Source of the DNA: SVTX01 sp045542075
Lineage (GTDB): Bacteria > Bacillota > Clostridia > Oscillospirales > CAG-272
Assembly (NCBI GenBank): GCA_045542075.1
Contig: JAZQKI010000002.1
Coordinates: 1 to 26,018, forward strand
Reading direction: 5' to 3'
DNA length: 26,018 bases
Numbering within the stretch: the first letter of the stretch is position 1; every line of letters begins with the position of its first letter. Positions 1-7,740 of the stretch are shown piece by piece. The position numbers and the translations under genes were made by a program. The notes under the pieces are model-generated. The model saw only the letters and a program-made list of their open reading frames with translations. It did not search any database and was not told the origin of the DNA.

Positions 1-11
1 CCCTTAACTAT

Positions 12-40
12 ATAATACAATAACATGCATAATTTTTCAA
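12..40 (-). promoter_or_regulatory. Sigma-A type promoter for a gene beyond the left edge
   Basis: Reading leftwards, TTGAAA (35-40) is followed by a 17-base spacer and TATTAT (12-17). It lies just downstream of the pgi stop codon and points out of the window, so it probably drives the next minus-strand gene, which is not visible. A weak AT-rich hairpin sits around 30-52, but there is no convincing pgi terminator. Confidence 0.45.
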
Positions 41-59
41 CCGAAAATTAGCAATTTTT

Positions 60-1400
60 TTATTTATCTATTCTTGCCTCAAGTTCTTTTGCAAGGTCCT
101 CATAACCGGGCTTGCCCAAAAGTGCGTACATATTGTTCTTATAACCCTCAACACCGGGCTGATTGAAGGGATTTACTCCAAGCATATATCCCGATACAGC
201 GCAAGCGATCTCGAAGAAATAAATAAGATAACCCATGGAGTATGCGCTTCTGTCCGCCACCTCGATGAGGATGTTCGGAACTCCGCCATCAACGTGCGCG
301 AGAAGTGTTCCCTGCATAGCCAGCTTCTTGACCTTATTGAGATCTGTATCCGCTACAAAATTGAGACCGTCAATATTCTCCTCGTCGTAAGGAATATTGA
401 ACGAAACCCCTGTATCCTCAATGGCAATTACAGTCTCGAACAGATTTCTCATACCGTCCTGAATATACTGACCGAGGGAGTGAAGGTCTGTTGAGAAAAT
501 AACAGACGCGGGGAAAATTCCCTTCTTGTCCTTACCCTCGCTCTCACCGTAGAGCTGCTTGAACCACTCGTTGAACATTCTCGCATAGGACTCGTATCCC
601 GCAAGTATCTCGGTGGTCTTTCCCTTATTGTAGAGTATGTTTCTTATAGCCGCGTATCTGTATGCGTCGTTCTTGTCAATATCGTTTACGGAATAAGCAA
701 CTCTCGCGTCTGCCGCACCCTGCATAAGAGCGTCTATATCAATGCCCGCGACAGCTATGGGAAGAAGTCCTACAGCAGTGAGGACCGAAAATCTTCCGCC
801 AACGTCATCGGGTACTACATACGTGTCATATCCCATCTTATCCGAGAAGCCCTTGAGAGTTCCGCGTGCCTTGTCGGTAGTTACGAAAATTCTTTCGCGA
901 GCGCCCTCTATGCCGTACTTTTTCTCAAGCATTCCGCGGAAGACTCTGAAGGCAACGGCAGGCTCCGTTGTAGTTCCGGACTTTGAGATAACGTTGATAC
1001 AAACGTCACGTCCCTCGCATATCTCAAGAAGCTCGGAAATAGAAGCCGCGCTTATATCACATCCGGCAAAGTATATGTCGGGTGTGTCCTTTTTTATGTT
1101 GTTGTAGTTGGGAGACTTGAGAAATTCGATGACCGCGCGAGCGCCGAGATACGAGCCGCCGATACCGATAACAATAAACACGTCACAGCTCTTCTTTATT
1201 TTTTCAGCCGCGACCTTTATGCGGGCGAACTCCTCCTTGTCATAATTCTCGGGAAGATCCACCCAGCCGAGAAAATCATTTCCCGCGCCGCTTCTGTTTA
1301 CTATCTGCTCGTGAGCCGCGCTGACAAGGGGGCATATTCCGTCGTATTCGTGGGGTTGTATAAACCCACCAAGATATTTATCATTCAACTTAACTGACAT
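60..1400 (-). CDS. pgi: Glucose-6-phosphate isomerase
   Basis: Cytosolic enzyme interconverting glucose 6-phosphate and fructose 6-phosphate at the entry to glycolysis. The 446-residue product has the length of the short Bacillota-type Pgi. Visible marks are the phosphosugar-binding SKSGTTTEP stretch (139-147), the family motif around YGESEGK with the expected catalytic Glu286, His307 in STDLHSLGQ, and Lys421 in GVEGYK near the C terminus. The frame is open upstream, but I place the start at 1400 (MSVKLND): AAAGGAAA sits 7-10 bases before this ATG, and the longer reading would run through the promoter at 1432-1460. The gene has its own promoter, so it is probably transcribed alone. It is followed by another minus-strand promoter. 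Identity is secure; the start is well supported. Confidence 0.97.
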   Translation of the reverse strand: MSVKLNDKYLGGFIQPHEYDGICPLVSAAHEQIVNRSGAGNDFLGWVDLPENYDKEEFARIKVAAEKIKKSCDVFIVIGIGGSYLGARAVIEFLKSPNYNNIKKDTPDIYFAGCDISAASISELLEICEGRDVCINVISKSGTTTEPAVAFRVFRGMLEKKYGIEGARERIFVTTDKARGTLKGFSDKMGYDTYVVPDDVGGRFSVLTAVGLLPIAVAGIDIDALMQGAADARVAYSVNDIDKNDAYRYAAIRNILYNKGKTTEILAGYESYARMFNEWFKQLYGESEGKDKKGIFPASVIFSTDLHSLGQYIQDGMRNLFETVIAIEDTGVSFNIPYDEENIDGLNFVADTDLNKVKKLAMQGTLLAHVDGGVPNILIEVADRSAYSMGYLIYFFEIACAVSGYMLGVNPFNQPGVEGYKNNMYALLGKPGYEDLAKELEARIDK

Positions 1401-1431
1401 TTTGTTAATTTCCTTTCGTTTTATTGATTTT

Positions 1432-1460
1432 ATTATATCACGGCAGCAGAATTTTTGCAA
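1432..1460 (-). promoter_or_regulatory. Promoter of pgi
   Basis: TTGCAA (1455-1460), a 17-base spacer and a perfect TATAAT (1432-1437) on the minus strand. The expected transcription start is near 1425, giving a leader of about 25 bases with the AAAGGAAA ribosome site. It lies between the dacF stop and the pgi start. Confidence 0.7.
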
Positions 1461-1485
1461 TAGTCTATTATGTTTTATTTATAAT

Positions 1486-2679
1486 TTATTTTAGGAAAAA
1501 GCGTGAAAACGCTCTGAAAATAAGCGTATAATACCCTATTTTCTCCACGTCATCGCATATTGTGACGTCAACACTGCCTATCTCCTTGCCGTCGATCATA
1601 TATTTCACTCTGCCAACGACGTCTCCCTTTGAGAGCGGAGCGCAGAGATTATCATTCAAAACTAAGCTTTTAGTAATTTTCGAGGACGTGCCCTTGTCAG
1701 CAAGATAGCTGAAGCCCGGATATTCAAGTGTGGAATATCTGTCCCTTGAGCCGAGGATCCCGACATTTTCAATGATGTCTCCGTCGGATGAATACATCTC
1801 ATATTTTGCAAATCCCCTGTCAAGCAAGGTAGTGGCTATGCTGTTTCTTATATCTCTTGTCTTCGCGCCCATAACCACGCATATAAGCGACACGCCACCT
1901 CTTTCAGCGGTCGCGCTGATACAAAATCCCGCCTTATCAGTCGAGCCTGTTTTAAGACCGGTACATCCTTGATAGTATCTTACAAGGCGGTTTGTGTTTG
2001 TAAGTCCAAACGCTCCGCCTCTGACGGTGTCCATCCATATCGAGCTATACTCGAGTATTTTCTCGTGTTTTATCAGCTCGCGCGACATAATGGCTATGTC
2101 CCGTGCGGATGTGACGTGATTATCTGCCGTATCGTCAAGTCCGTTCGTGTTCTCAAAATGTGTATTTTTCATTCCAAGCTCCGCGGCTTTTTTATTCATC
2201 CTCTCTACAAATGCCGTCTCGCTTCCCTCGCAGAACTCTGCCAAAGCGCAAGCCGCATCGTTGGCGGATGCTATAATAACACTCTTAAGCATATCCTCAA
2301 CGCTCATCTGCTCGCCTACCTCAAGATATATCTGCGAGCCGCCCATAGACGCCGCTCGCTCACTCACGGGCACCATATCGTCGAGCTTTATTTTGCCTGA
2401 GTCTATAGCTTCCATTACGAGCAAAAGTGTCATTACCTTTGTGACGGATGCGGGTGGTAGAGCCTCGTCGGCGTTTTGAGTATATAAGATTTTTCCCGTA
2501 TTTGCCTCCATAAGTATCACGCTCTTGCAGTCAAACTCGTTTCCCTCGACCGATGCGTCGGCAGAGATGTAAAGCGAGTCGTCGTTTATAGGCATTTCGT
2601 AGTCGGTGGCGGAGACTGTCATCGGACAGATAAGGATTATAACCGTCAGAAAAAGGCAAAAAAGTTTCTTTAATTTCAT
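1486..2679 (-). CDS. dacF: D-alanyl-D-alanine carboxypeptidase, DacF type
   Basis: Serine DD-carboxypeptidase of family S11 (low-molecular-weight penicillin-binding protein) that trims the terminal D-Ala from peptidoglycan stem peptides outside the membrane. The 397-residue product starts with a signal peptide (Lys-rich start, hydrophobic core about 6-22, Ala-type cleavage near residue 25). All three active-site motifs are present: SVTK at 78-81, SAN at 138-140 and KTG at 243-245. The C-terminal end (YYTLIFRAFSRFFLK) looks like the amphipathic membrane anchor of this family. The start at 2679 is set by the GAGGAG site 7 bases upstream, which is itself the 3' arm of a terminator-like hairpin, an odd arrangement described separately. 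In Bacillus dacF is expressed in sporulation; whether this homologue is sporulation-specific cannot be judged here. Confidence 0.93.
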   Translation of the reverse strand: MKLKKLFCLFLTVIILICPMTVSATDYEMPINDDSLYISADASVEGNEFDCKSVILMEANTGKILYTQNADEALPPASVTKVMTLLLVMEAIDSGKIKLDDMVPVSERAASMGGSQIYLEVGEQMSVEDMLKSVIIASANDAACALAEFCEGSETAFVERMNKKAAELGMKNTHFENTNGLDDTADNHVTSARDIAIMSRELIKHEKILEYSSIWMDTVRGGAFGLTNTNRLVRYYQGCTGLKTGSTDKAGFCISATAERGGVSLICVVMGAKTRDIRNSIATTLLDRGFAKYEMYSSDGDIIENVGILGSRDRYSTLEYPGFSYLADKGTSSKITKSLVLNDNLCAPLSKGDVVGRVKYMIDGKEIGSVDVTICDDVEKIGYYTLIFRAFSRFFLK

Positions 2680-2723
2680 AAAAAAGCTCCTCTCTATTAT
2701 CTACATAATAGTATGAGGAGCTT
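2680..2723 (-). terminator. Intrinsic terminator of the HD/DUF5662 gene overlapping the dacF ribosome site
   Basis: Perfect 9-bp outer arms (2684-2692 and 2715-2723) enclose a second perfect 7-bp stem (2694-2700 with 2705-2711) and a CTAC loop. On the minus strand the 3' arm is followed by a T tract (2680-2685 read as six T) and then directly by the dacF ATG at 2679. The GAGGAG of the 3' arm is the only good ribosome site for dacF. The hairpin therefore either ends the upstream transcript or hides the dacF ribosome site on a read-through transcript. Confidence 0.8.
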
Positions 2724-2730
2724 GTGTTTT

Positions 2731-3735
2731 TTATGATTTTGATTTGTTGAGCTTTTTTATATATGCAAAGGTTTCTTCCTCACCGCGCTCGTCAAGCATA
2801 CGCAACCAGGACTCCAAAAGGTCCGCGGTGTTTGGATGCATTATGTTTTTCGCGTTACCGCGGAGAAAATAGTCAAGCGCGGAGCGATCGGTATATTTAT
2901 CTCCTTGATAGATTTTGCTTGCCGCAACTCTGTCGCAGAACATTTCCGTCACGTAGCGAACAGGCATCTCTATGGGTACGTACTGCTTTGATTTGAGATC
3001 AACGTCAGTCCAATACTCGTAATGGTGCTTGTTTCTTCCCTTGTGATGCATCCATGCAAGAGAATATCCGTAAAGCTCACGGGCGCGCTCATTGGGGCTG
3101 CGTGTGCCGAGATAGTGCCGTCTTCCCTCCAAAAATTCAACGGGGGTGTATTTTGAAAGGTCGTGGAAAAGTCCCTGCCATCCTATGCCCGCGCGAAAGC
3201 AATGGGAAATTACCTTGTGGCGATGCCTTGTGATAGTACAAAAATGCTTCCATGCATGCGGCTTGTCGGTGCTTTTGACCATGCGGTCCGACTTTCCTCT
3301 GCCCGACTCGGCAAGCAAAATTTTTCTTGCCTTGATATACTTCTCCCGACGAGCGAGAGCGTAGCCGTCAGGGGCTGTATCAAAGCGGGAAAGCGTGCAA
3401 TTATGCTCAAGGTCGCAGAGCTTTACGCGGCGTGCGAGGTCATTTGATTTAAGACGCTCGATATATTCAAAATAGTCCATGTCTTCGGGCTTTGTGAGGA
3501 GCTCTACCGCCTCGCATACCTCCGCGGGAAATTCCGATCGGAGATATTCGGGAGTTATATCCGTATCCTCAAGGGTATCGTGCAAAAGGGCGACAAGCGT
3601 GGAATACTCGTCCTTCATCTGCTCGGCTATGTGTATCGGGTGCAAAACGTACGGCAATCCCGATTTGTCGGTCTGTCCCTCGTGTGCCTTATATACAAGC
3701 TTTATTGCTTTGTTTGTAAGAGGTGTGTATATCAT
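2731..3735 (-). CDS. HD-domain (RelA/SpoT hydrolase-like) protein fused to a DUF5662 domain
   Basis: A 334-residue two-domain protein. Residues 1-145 carry the motif set of RelA/SpoT- and Mesh1-type alarmone hydrolases: AHEGQ with His18, LPYVLHP with His32, LLHDTLEDT with His52-Asp53 and Glu56-Asp57, and KLCDLEHN with Asp108. This metal site hydrolyses (p)ppGpp or related nucleotides in known members; the substrate here is not proven. Residues about 158-325 match DUF5662, with the repeated His/Asp pattern HFCTITRHRHKV, GLFHDLSKYTP (His191-Asp192) and WMHHKGRNKHHYEYW, which itself looks like a second HD-type metal fold. The start ATG (3733-3735) overlaps the stop of the upstream PHP gene by one base (TAATG), with only a weak GGA site, so translation is probably coupled. 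The two domains and the neighbour point to phosphoester metabolism, but the pathway is unknown. Confidence 0.82.
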   Translation of the reverse strand: MIYTPLTNKAIKLVYKAHEGQTDKSGLPYVLHPIHIAEQMKDEYSTLVALLHDTLEDTDITPEYLRSEFPAEVCEAVELLTKPEDMDYFEYIERLKSNDLARRVKLCDLEHNCTLSRFDTAPDGYALARREKYIKARKILLAESGRGKSDRMVKSTDKPHAWKHFCTITRHRHKVISHCFRAGIGWQGLFHDLSKYTPVEFLEGRRHYLGTRSPNERARELYGYSLAWMHHKGRNKHHYEYWTDVDLKSKQYVPIEMPVRYVTEMFCDRVAASKIYQGDKYTDRSALDYFLRGNAKNIMHPNTADLLESWLRMLDERGEEETFAYIKKLNKSKS

Positions 3736-4505
3736 TATTTTTCCAATCTGTCCTCAAGGGACTTAGTTATTCTGATTCCTGACTGACGGGCAAGCTCTAT
3801 TGCCTTTTGCTCTGTTTTTGGCGCTGTGATGTCGGATACGTGGTGCGCATCCTGACCGAGAATCGCGGTACAGCCCTGCTCCGCGGCGATTTTCCAGAAC
3901 TCCGGGTTTGGATAATTTCTGCCCTCGCGCATACCGAGAACATTTATTTCAAGAAGCACGTCATTCTCCTTGGCGGCTCCGCAAAGTCGACTCATCTCGG
4001 CTATGTAAAAGTCATTGTCACCCACGTAGTTCAATATATCGGGATGAGCAATATAGATATATCTGCCTGTTGAAATTCCTTCTATTACCTGGTCCACGTA
4101 GCGGGTAAGGTGAGTTTTGTCTGTTGTTTTTGCAGAGCAATAGTGGTCGTTTTGCTCGTTACCGAGGGCGTGTTGTCCGAGAATGAGATACTCATATGGG
4201 TAGTCTGACAGAAAATCTATCATTCGGGGGAACACGTCGGGATAATATTCGGCCTCAAAGCCTATATGTATTTTAATATCGTTTTTATATTCATCGCGCA
4301 GTGATACAAGGGTTTTGATATAGTCCTCAGTCTCACTCAGCTTCATACGGAAATGCGAGTAATATCCGTTATCAAACGGCATTGGCGCGTGGTCGGAAAA
4401 GCCAAGGGTCTTAATGCCTTCGGCAATAGCTTTTTCAATAAATTCTCTCTCGCTTCCGCTTGCGTGGTTACAGCGGTAGGTGTGATTATGGTAGGAGTGA
4501 AGCAT
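3735..4505 (-). CDS. PHP-domain phosphatase, histidinol-phosphatase (HisJ/HisK) family
   Basis: A 256-residue single-domain PHP protein, the usual size for HisJ-type histidinol-phosphatases, which remove phosphate from L-histidinol phosphate using a metal cluster. Metal-ligand motifs are visible in order: HNHT (His6, His8), His14, SDHAP (Asp38-His39), GFEAEYY (Glu84 or Glu86), GQH (His112), AHPD (His154) and GQDAHH (Asp219, His221). The frame stays open upstream, but the start is set at 4505: AAAGGAC precedes this ATG, a sigma-A promoter lies 31-59 bases upstream, and the longer reading translates the intergenic repeat into a basic, low-quality sequence. No other histidine genes are nearby, so it could equally act on another phosphomonoester. 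It is coupled by TAATG to the HD/DUF5662 gene. Confidence 0.88.
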   Translation of the reverse strand: MLHSYHNHTYRCNHASGSEREFIEKAIAEGIKTLGFSDHAPMPFDNGYYSHFRMKLSETEDYIKTLVSLRDEYKNDIKIHIGFEAEYYPDVFPRMIDFLSDYPYEYLILGQHALGNEQNDHYCSAKTTDKTHLTRYVDQVIEGISTGRYIYIAHPDILNYVGDNDFYIAEMSRLCGAAKENDVLLEINVLGMREGRNYPNPEFWKIAAEQGCTAILGQDAHHVSDITAPKTEQKAIELARQSGIRITKSLEDRLEK

Positions 4506-4535
4506 TTTTTTGTCCTTTTTGTTTTTGTTAAGGTA

Positions 4536-4564
4536 ATTATAGCACTTTTTTGATTTTGTGTCTA
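4536..4564 (-). promoter_or_regulatory. Promoter of the PHP - HD/DUF5662 unit
   Basis: TAGACA (4559-4564), a 17-base spacer and a perfect TATAAT (4536-4541) on the minus strand, about 30 bases before the PHP start. This is the best sigma-A promoter match in the window. It fixes the PHP start at 4505 and separates this unit from the uvr cluster upstream. Confidence 0.75.
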
Positions 4565-4635
4565 TAAGTTTTTTGAATTTTCTTTTGTTCTCGCTTTTTG
4601 CCAACAGCGGCAAAAAGTTACTAAAAAAACGTCGC

Positions 4636-4669
4636 AAAGGGCGGGAGGAATCGCAACCTCCCGCCCTTT
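4636..4669. terminator. Strong GC-rich hairpin inside the repeat, possible terminator
   Basis: Thirteen perfect base pairs (4636-4648 with 4657-4669) around an 8-base loop. Read on the minus strand, downstream of uvrA, a run of seven T begins six bases after the stem (4623-4629). Read on the plus strand it is followed by TTTTG. The T tract is not ideally placed in either direction, so termination is plausible but not certain. Confidence 0.4.
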
Positions 4670-4821
4670 TGAAACCCACTCACACAAACGCTTAGCGCCG
4701 AAGGCGCGCTGGGGTGGGGATGGTCCTTAGGAAGGGCGAGGGGAGTCGTCCGTTTTGCCAAAGCAAAAATTTTTCGGGAGAAAAATTAGGACATCCTCCC
4801 CTTCCTAAGTGGCTCTTTTTG

Positions 4822-4853
4822 GATACTTTTTGCAGCTATTGGCAAAAAGTATC
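4822..4853 (-). terminator. Hairpin just after uvrA
   Basis: Twelve perfect base pairs, GATACTTTTTGC (4822-4833) with its complement (4842-4853), and an 8-base loop, starting 8 bases after the uvrA stop. There is no clean T tract after it on the minus strand, so it may act with the other hairpins of the repeat rather than as a classical terminator. Confidence 0.4.
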
Positions 4854-4861
4854 ATAGAAAA

Positions 4862-7693
4862 TCATTTATTTAATATCTTCTTCAAATACTGCCCCGTATA
4901 AGAGCCTTCAACTTTTGCAACCTCCTCGGGTGTACCCGTGGCAACGATAGTACCGCCGCCATCGCCTCCCTCGGGGCCGAGGTCAATAATATGGTCCGCA
5001 GTCTTTATCACGTCAAGATTATGCTCAATAACAAGCACGGTATTTCCGCCGTCGCAGATGCGGTTGAGTACCTCAAGAAGCTTTGCAACGTCGTGCGTAT
5101 GAAGTCCCGTGGTGGGCTCGTCGAGAATATAAATTGTCTTTCCCGTGCTTCGCTTTGAAAGCTCGGTCGCGAGCTTTACTCTCTGCGCCTCACCGCCCGA
5201 AAGCGTTGTTGACGACTGACCGATCTTAACGTATCCAAGTCCTACGTCGTAAAGTGTCTGAAGCTTTCTCTGTATTTTGGGAAGTCCGTCAAAGAAGGTT
5301 ATGCCCTCCTCGACAGTCATGTCAAGCACGTCAAAAATATTCTTACCCTTATACTTTACGTCAAGCGTGTCGCGGTTATATCTCTTTCCCTTACAGACGT
5401 CGCAGGTCACGTAAACGTCGGGCAAAAAGTGCATTTCGATACACTTAACTCCGTCACCCTCGCAGGCTTCACATCTGCCGCCCTTGACGTTGAAGGAAAA
5501 TCTGCCCGCATTATAACCCTTCGCCTTTGCGTCCTTTGTCTGCGCGAAAAGATCGCGGATATCCGTGAACAGTCCCGTGTAGGTTGCCGGGTTGGAGCGC
5601 GGCGTACGTCCTATGGGGCTCTGATCTATACATATTACCTTGTCAAGATTTTCAAGTCCGTCAATTCCCCGGTTTTTGCCCGGATAGGATATAGCGCGGT
5701 TGAGCTCGTGCGCAAGCTTGGGATAGATTATTCCGTTTACAAGCGAGGACTTTCCCGAGCCCGAAACTCCCGTCACACATACGAATTTACCAAGCGGTAT
5801 TTCAACGTCAATGCACTTAAGATTATTATGCTCTGCGCCCTTTACAGTCAGAAATTTTCCGTTGCCCACACGTCGGCTTTCGGGTATATCTATCTTCATT
5901 CTGCCCGACAGATATGCGCCTGTGATTGAGTCAGGATTGTTTTTCACCTCATCGGGAGTGCCCGCCGCGACCACATGACCGCCGTGGATTCCCGCTCCGG
6001 GTCCGATATCTACTATATAATCCGACTCCTCCATGGTTTCCTCGTCATGCTCAACGACGATAACCGTGTTTCCTATATCGCGCAAGCGTTTGAGGGTTGC
6101 TATAAGCTTGGAGTTATCTCTTTGATGGAGTCCTATGCTTGGTTCGTCAAGTATATAAAGCACACCGACAAGCGACGAGCCTATCTGTGTTGCAAGTCTT
6201 ATTCTCTGCGCCTCGCCGCCCGAAAGGGTTCCCGCCTTGCGCGAGAGCGTGAGATATTCAAGTCCGACGCTGACAAGGAATCCAAGTCTTGCTCTTATCT
6301 CCTTGAGAATTTCGCGGGATATCTCCTGCTCGGTATCTGTAAGGGCGAGGTTATTTACAAAATCAAGCTCTTTTTCAACCGACATGGAGCAAAAGTCGTG
6401 CAGATTTATGCCGCCGACAGTCACCGCAAGCGAGAGCGGGTTAAGTCTCTTTCCGTGACAGTATGCGCAGGGTGCTTCTTCAACAAACTGCTCGTAATAT
6501 TCAGCAGCCATACCCATAGCCATTCGCTGCTCTATCATGGGAATAACGCCGTCAAATGAAGCCAGACGCCTGTGCGCCTCTCCGCCGAAATATCTTACCA
6601 CATCGTATTTTTCGACTCCGCTTCCGTACATAAGCACGTTAAAAGCCTTATCCGAAAAGTTTTCTATGGGAGTGTTGAGGTCAAAGCCGAATTTTTCGCC
6701 AACCGCAGAAAAAAGCGGGCCATTCCAGCTTTCGTCCTCAAGTGTCTTGAAGCCGTTTACGTTTATCGCGCCCTCTCGCAGAGACAAGGATCTGTTGGGG
6801 ATAACTCTGTCAAGCGCGATCCTTCTGGTCTCACCAAGCCCGGAGCAGTGCGGACACGCGCCCTGCGGGTTGTTGAACGAGAACATTCTCGGCTCAAGCT
6901 CACCGACAGATATGCCGTGCTCCTCGCAGGCGTAAGACTGCGAAAAGCTCATTTCCTCTCCCTCGCTACCGTCTCTTGGGAGCGTGACGACAAGCAGATG
7001 TCCCTCCGTCGCTGAAAGTGCGCTCTCGACCGAGTCTGCAAGGCGCGAGCGTATGCCTTCCTTCATAACAAGTCGGTCAACCACTATCTCTATTGAATGC
7101 TTTTTATTCTTATCAAGCTTTATTTCCTCGGACAAGTCGTAAATGCTTCCGTCAATTCTCACTCGCGCATATCCGCTCTTTTTAGCGTCAGTAAGTACCT
7201 TTTCGTGCATTCCCTTCTGCGCGCGGACAACGGGCGCAAGTATCATAAATCTCTCGCCCTCGGGGAGCGCCGTCACACGCTCGATTATCTGGTCAACGCT
7301 CTGCTGACGTATCTCCTTGCCGCAAATTGGACAGTGCGGGATACCAATACGCGCGTAAAGCAGACGTAAATAGTCGTATATTTCAGTAACCGTTCCTACT
7401 GTTGAACGGGGATTTTTCGACGTTGTTTTCTGATCTATGGATATTGAAGGCGAAAGTCCCTCGATGATATCCACATCGGGCTTGTCAAGCTGACCGAGAA
7501 ACATTCTTGCATAAGACGACAAAGACTCGACGAACCGTCTGTGTCCCTCGGCGTAGACCGTATCAAAGGCAAGCGACGATTTGCCGCTTCCCGATAGTCC
7601 CGAAAGTACGACAAGCTTGTCCCTCGGTATATCAACGTCAATATTTTTGAGGTTGTGTACCCTTGCTCCTCTTATAGTAATTTTTTGTGCCAT
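4862..7693 (-). CDS. uvrA: Excinuclease ABC subunit A
   Basis: Damage-sensing ATPase of bacterial nucleotide excision repair; a UvrA dimer loads UvrB onto lesions. The 943-residue protein is full length. It has two ABC ATPase halves: Walker A GLSGSGKS (32-39) and GVSGSGKS (642-649), signatures LSGGEAQR (490-497 and 831-838), and Walker B ILDEP (514-518 and 856-860). Zinc-binding cysteines are present at C280/C283 with C409/C412 and at C741/C744 with C764/C767. A further CPIC pair lies at 121-124. The start at 7693 (MAQKITIRG) has an AAAGG site 5 bases upstream; a 12-residue longer reading would begin inside the heptamer repeat and is rejected. It is the last gene of the uvrC-rsmD-coaD-DUF308-uvrB-uvrA run, 47 bases after uvrB. 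Confidence 0.98.
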   Translation of the reverse strand: MAQKITIRGARVHNLKNIDVDIPRDKLVVLSGLSGSGKSSLAFDTVYAEGHRRFVESLSSYARMFLGQLDKPDVDIIEGLSPSISIDQKTTSKNPRSTVGTVTEIYDYLRLLYARIGIPHCPICGKEIRQQSVDQIIERVTALPEGERFMILAPVVRAQKGMHEKVLTDAKKSGYARVRIDGSIYDLSEEIKLDKNKKHSIEIVVDRLVMKEGIRSRLADSVESALSATEGHLLVVTLPRDGSEGEEMSFSQSYACEEHGISVGELEPRMFSFNNPQGACPHCSGLGETRRIALDRVIPNRSLSLREGAINVNGFKTLEDESWNGPLFSAVGEKFGFDLNTPIENFSDKAFNVLMYGSGVEKYDVVRYFGGEAHRRLASFDGVIPMIEQRMAMGMAAEYYEQFVEEAPCAYCHGKRLNPLSLAVTVGGINLHDFCSMSVEKELDFVNNLALTDTEQEISREILKEIRARLGFLVSVGLEYLTLSRKAGTLSGGEAQRIRLATQIGSSLVGVLYILDEPSIGLHQRDNSKLIATLKRLRDIGNTVIVVEHDEETMEESDYIVDIGPGAGIHGGHVVAAGTPDEVKNNPDSITGAYLSGRMKIDIPESRRVGNGKFLTVKGAEHNNLKCIDVEIPLGKFVCVTGVSGSGKSSLVNGIIYPKLAHELNRAISYPGKNRGIDGLENLDKVICIDQSPIGRTPRSNPATYTGLFTDIRDLFAQTKDAKAKGYNAGRFSFNVKGGRCEACEGDGVKCIEMHFLPDVYVTCDVCKGKRYNRDTLDVKYKGKNIFDVLDMTVEEGITFFDGLPKIQRKLQTLYDVGLGYVKIGQSSTTLSGGEAQRVKLATELSKRSTGKTIYILDEPTTGLHTHDVAKLLEVLNRICDGGNTVLVIEHNLDVIKTADHIIDLGPEGGDGGGTIVATGTPEEVAKVEGSYTGQYLKKILNK

Positions 7694-7706
7694 ATTACCT
7701 TTCCCT

Positions 7707-7740
7707 ACTCTGCACTCTGCACTTTGCATTCTGCACTCTA
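7707..7740. repeat. Heptamer tandem repeat between uvrB and uvrA
   Basis: About 4.9 copies of a 7-base unit read on the plus strand as ACTCTGC, ACTCTGC, ACTTTGC, ATTCTGC, ACTCTA. It fills almost the whole uvrB-uvrA gap, from the uvrB stop codon to just before the uvrA ribosome site. Heptanucleotide arrays of this kind occur as short dispersed repeats in various bacteria; no function is evident. Confidence 0.75.

Larger units (their letters stand above)
4594..4853. repeat. Structured intergenic composite repeat, no gene
   Basis: The space between uvrA and the PHP gene (4506-4861) has no credible gene. It is built from nested inverted repeats. At each end is the same short palindrome, CTTTTTGCC/GGCAAAAAG (4594-4617) and CTTTTTGC/GCAAAAAG (within 4822-4853). 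Inside are a perfect 13-bp GC-rich hairpin (4636-4648 with 4657-4669), an imperfect long inverted repeat beginning CTTAGGAAGG (4726-4745) and ending CCTTCCTAAG (4796-4809), and a small AATTTTTC/GAAAAATT hairpin (4768-4787). The symmetrical ends suggest a non-coding mobile or dispersed repeat of the MITE or REP kind, but I see only one copy here, so that is inference. Confidence 0.6.

Noticed and set aside
1401..1460. Upstream extension of pgi to 1460
   Set aside because: The extension covers the -10 and -35 boxes; homologues start near MSVKLND, and AAAGGAAA supports 1400.
4506..4679. N-terminal extension of the PHP protein to 4679
   Set aside because: It would translate the promoter and the intergenic repeat; the family begins at the HNHT motif, and a ribosome site supports 4505.
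4680..4861. Possible small RNA gene or CRISPR-like array in the uvrA downstream region
   Set aside because: The repeats are inverted, not direct with spacers, and no promoter faces into the region; a composite repeat fits better.
5429..6559. Two long plus-strand open frames (166 and 194 residues) opposite uvrA
   Set aside because: They lie fully inside a highly conserved uvrA coding region, have no ribosome site, and their translations look like antisense shadow with no recognisable domain.
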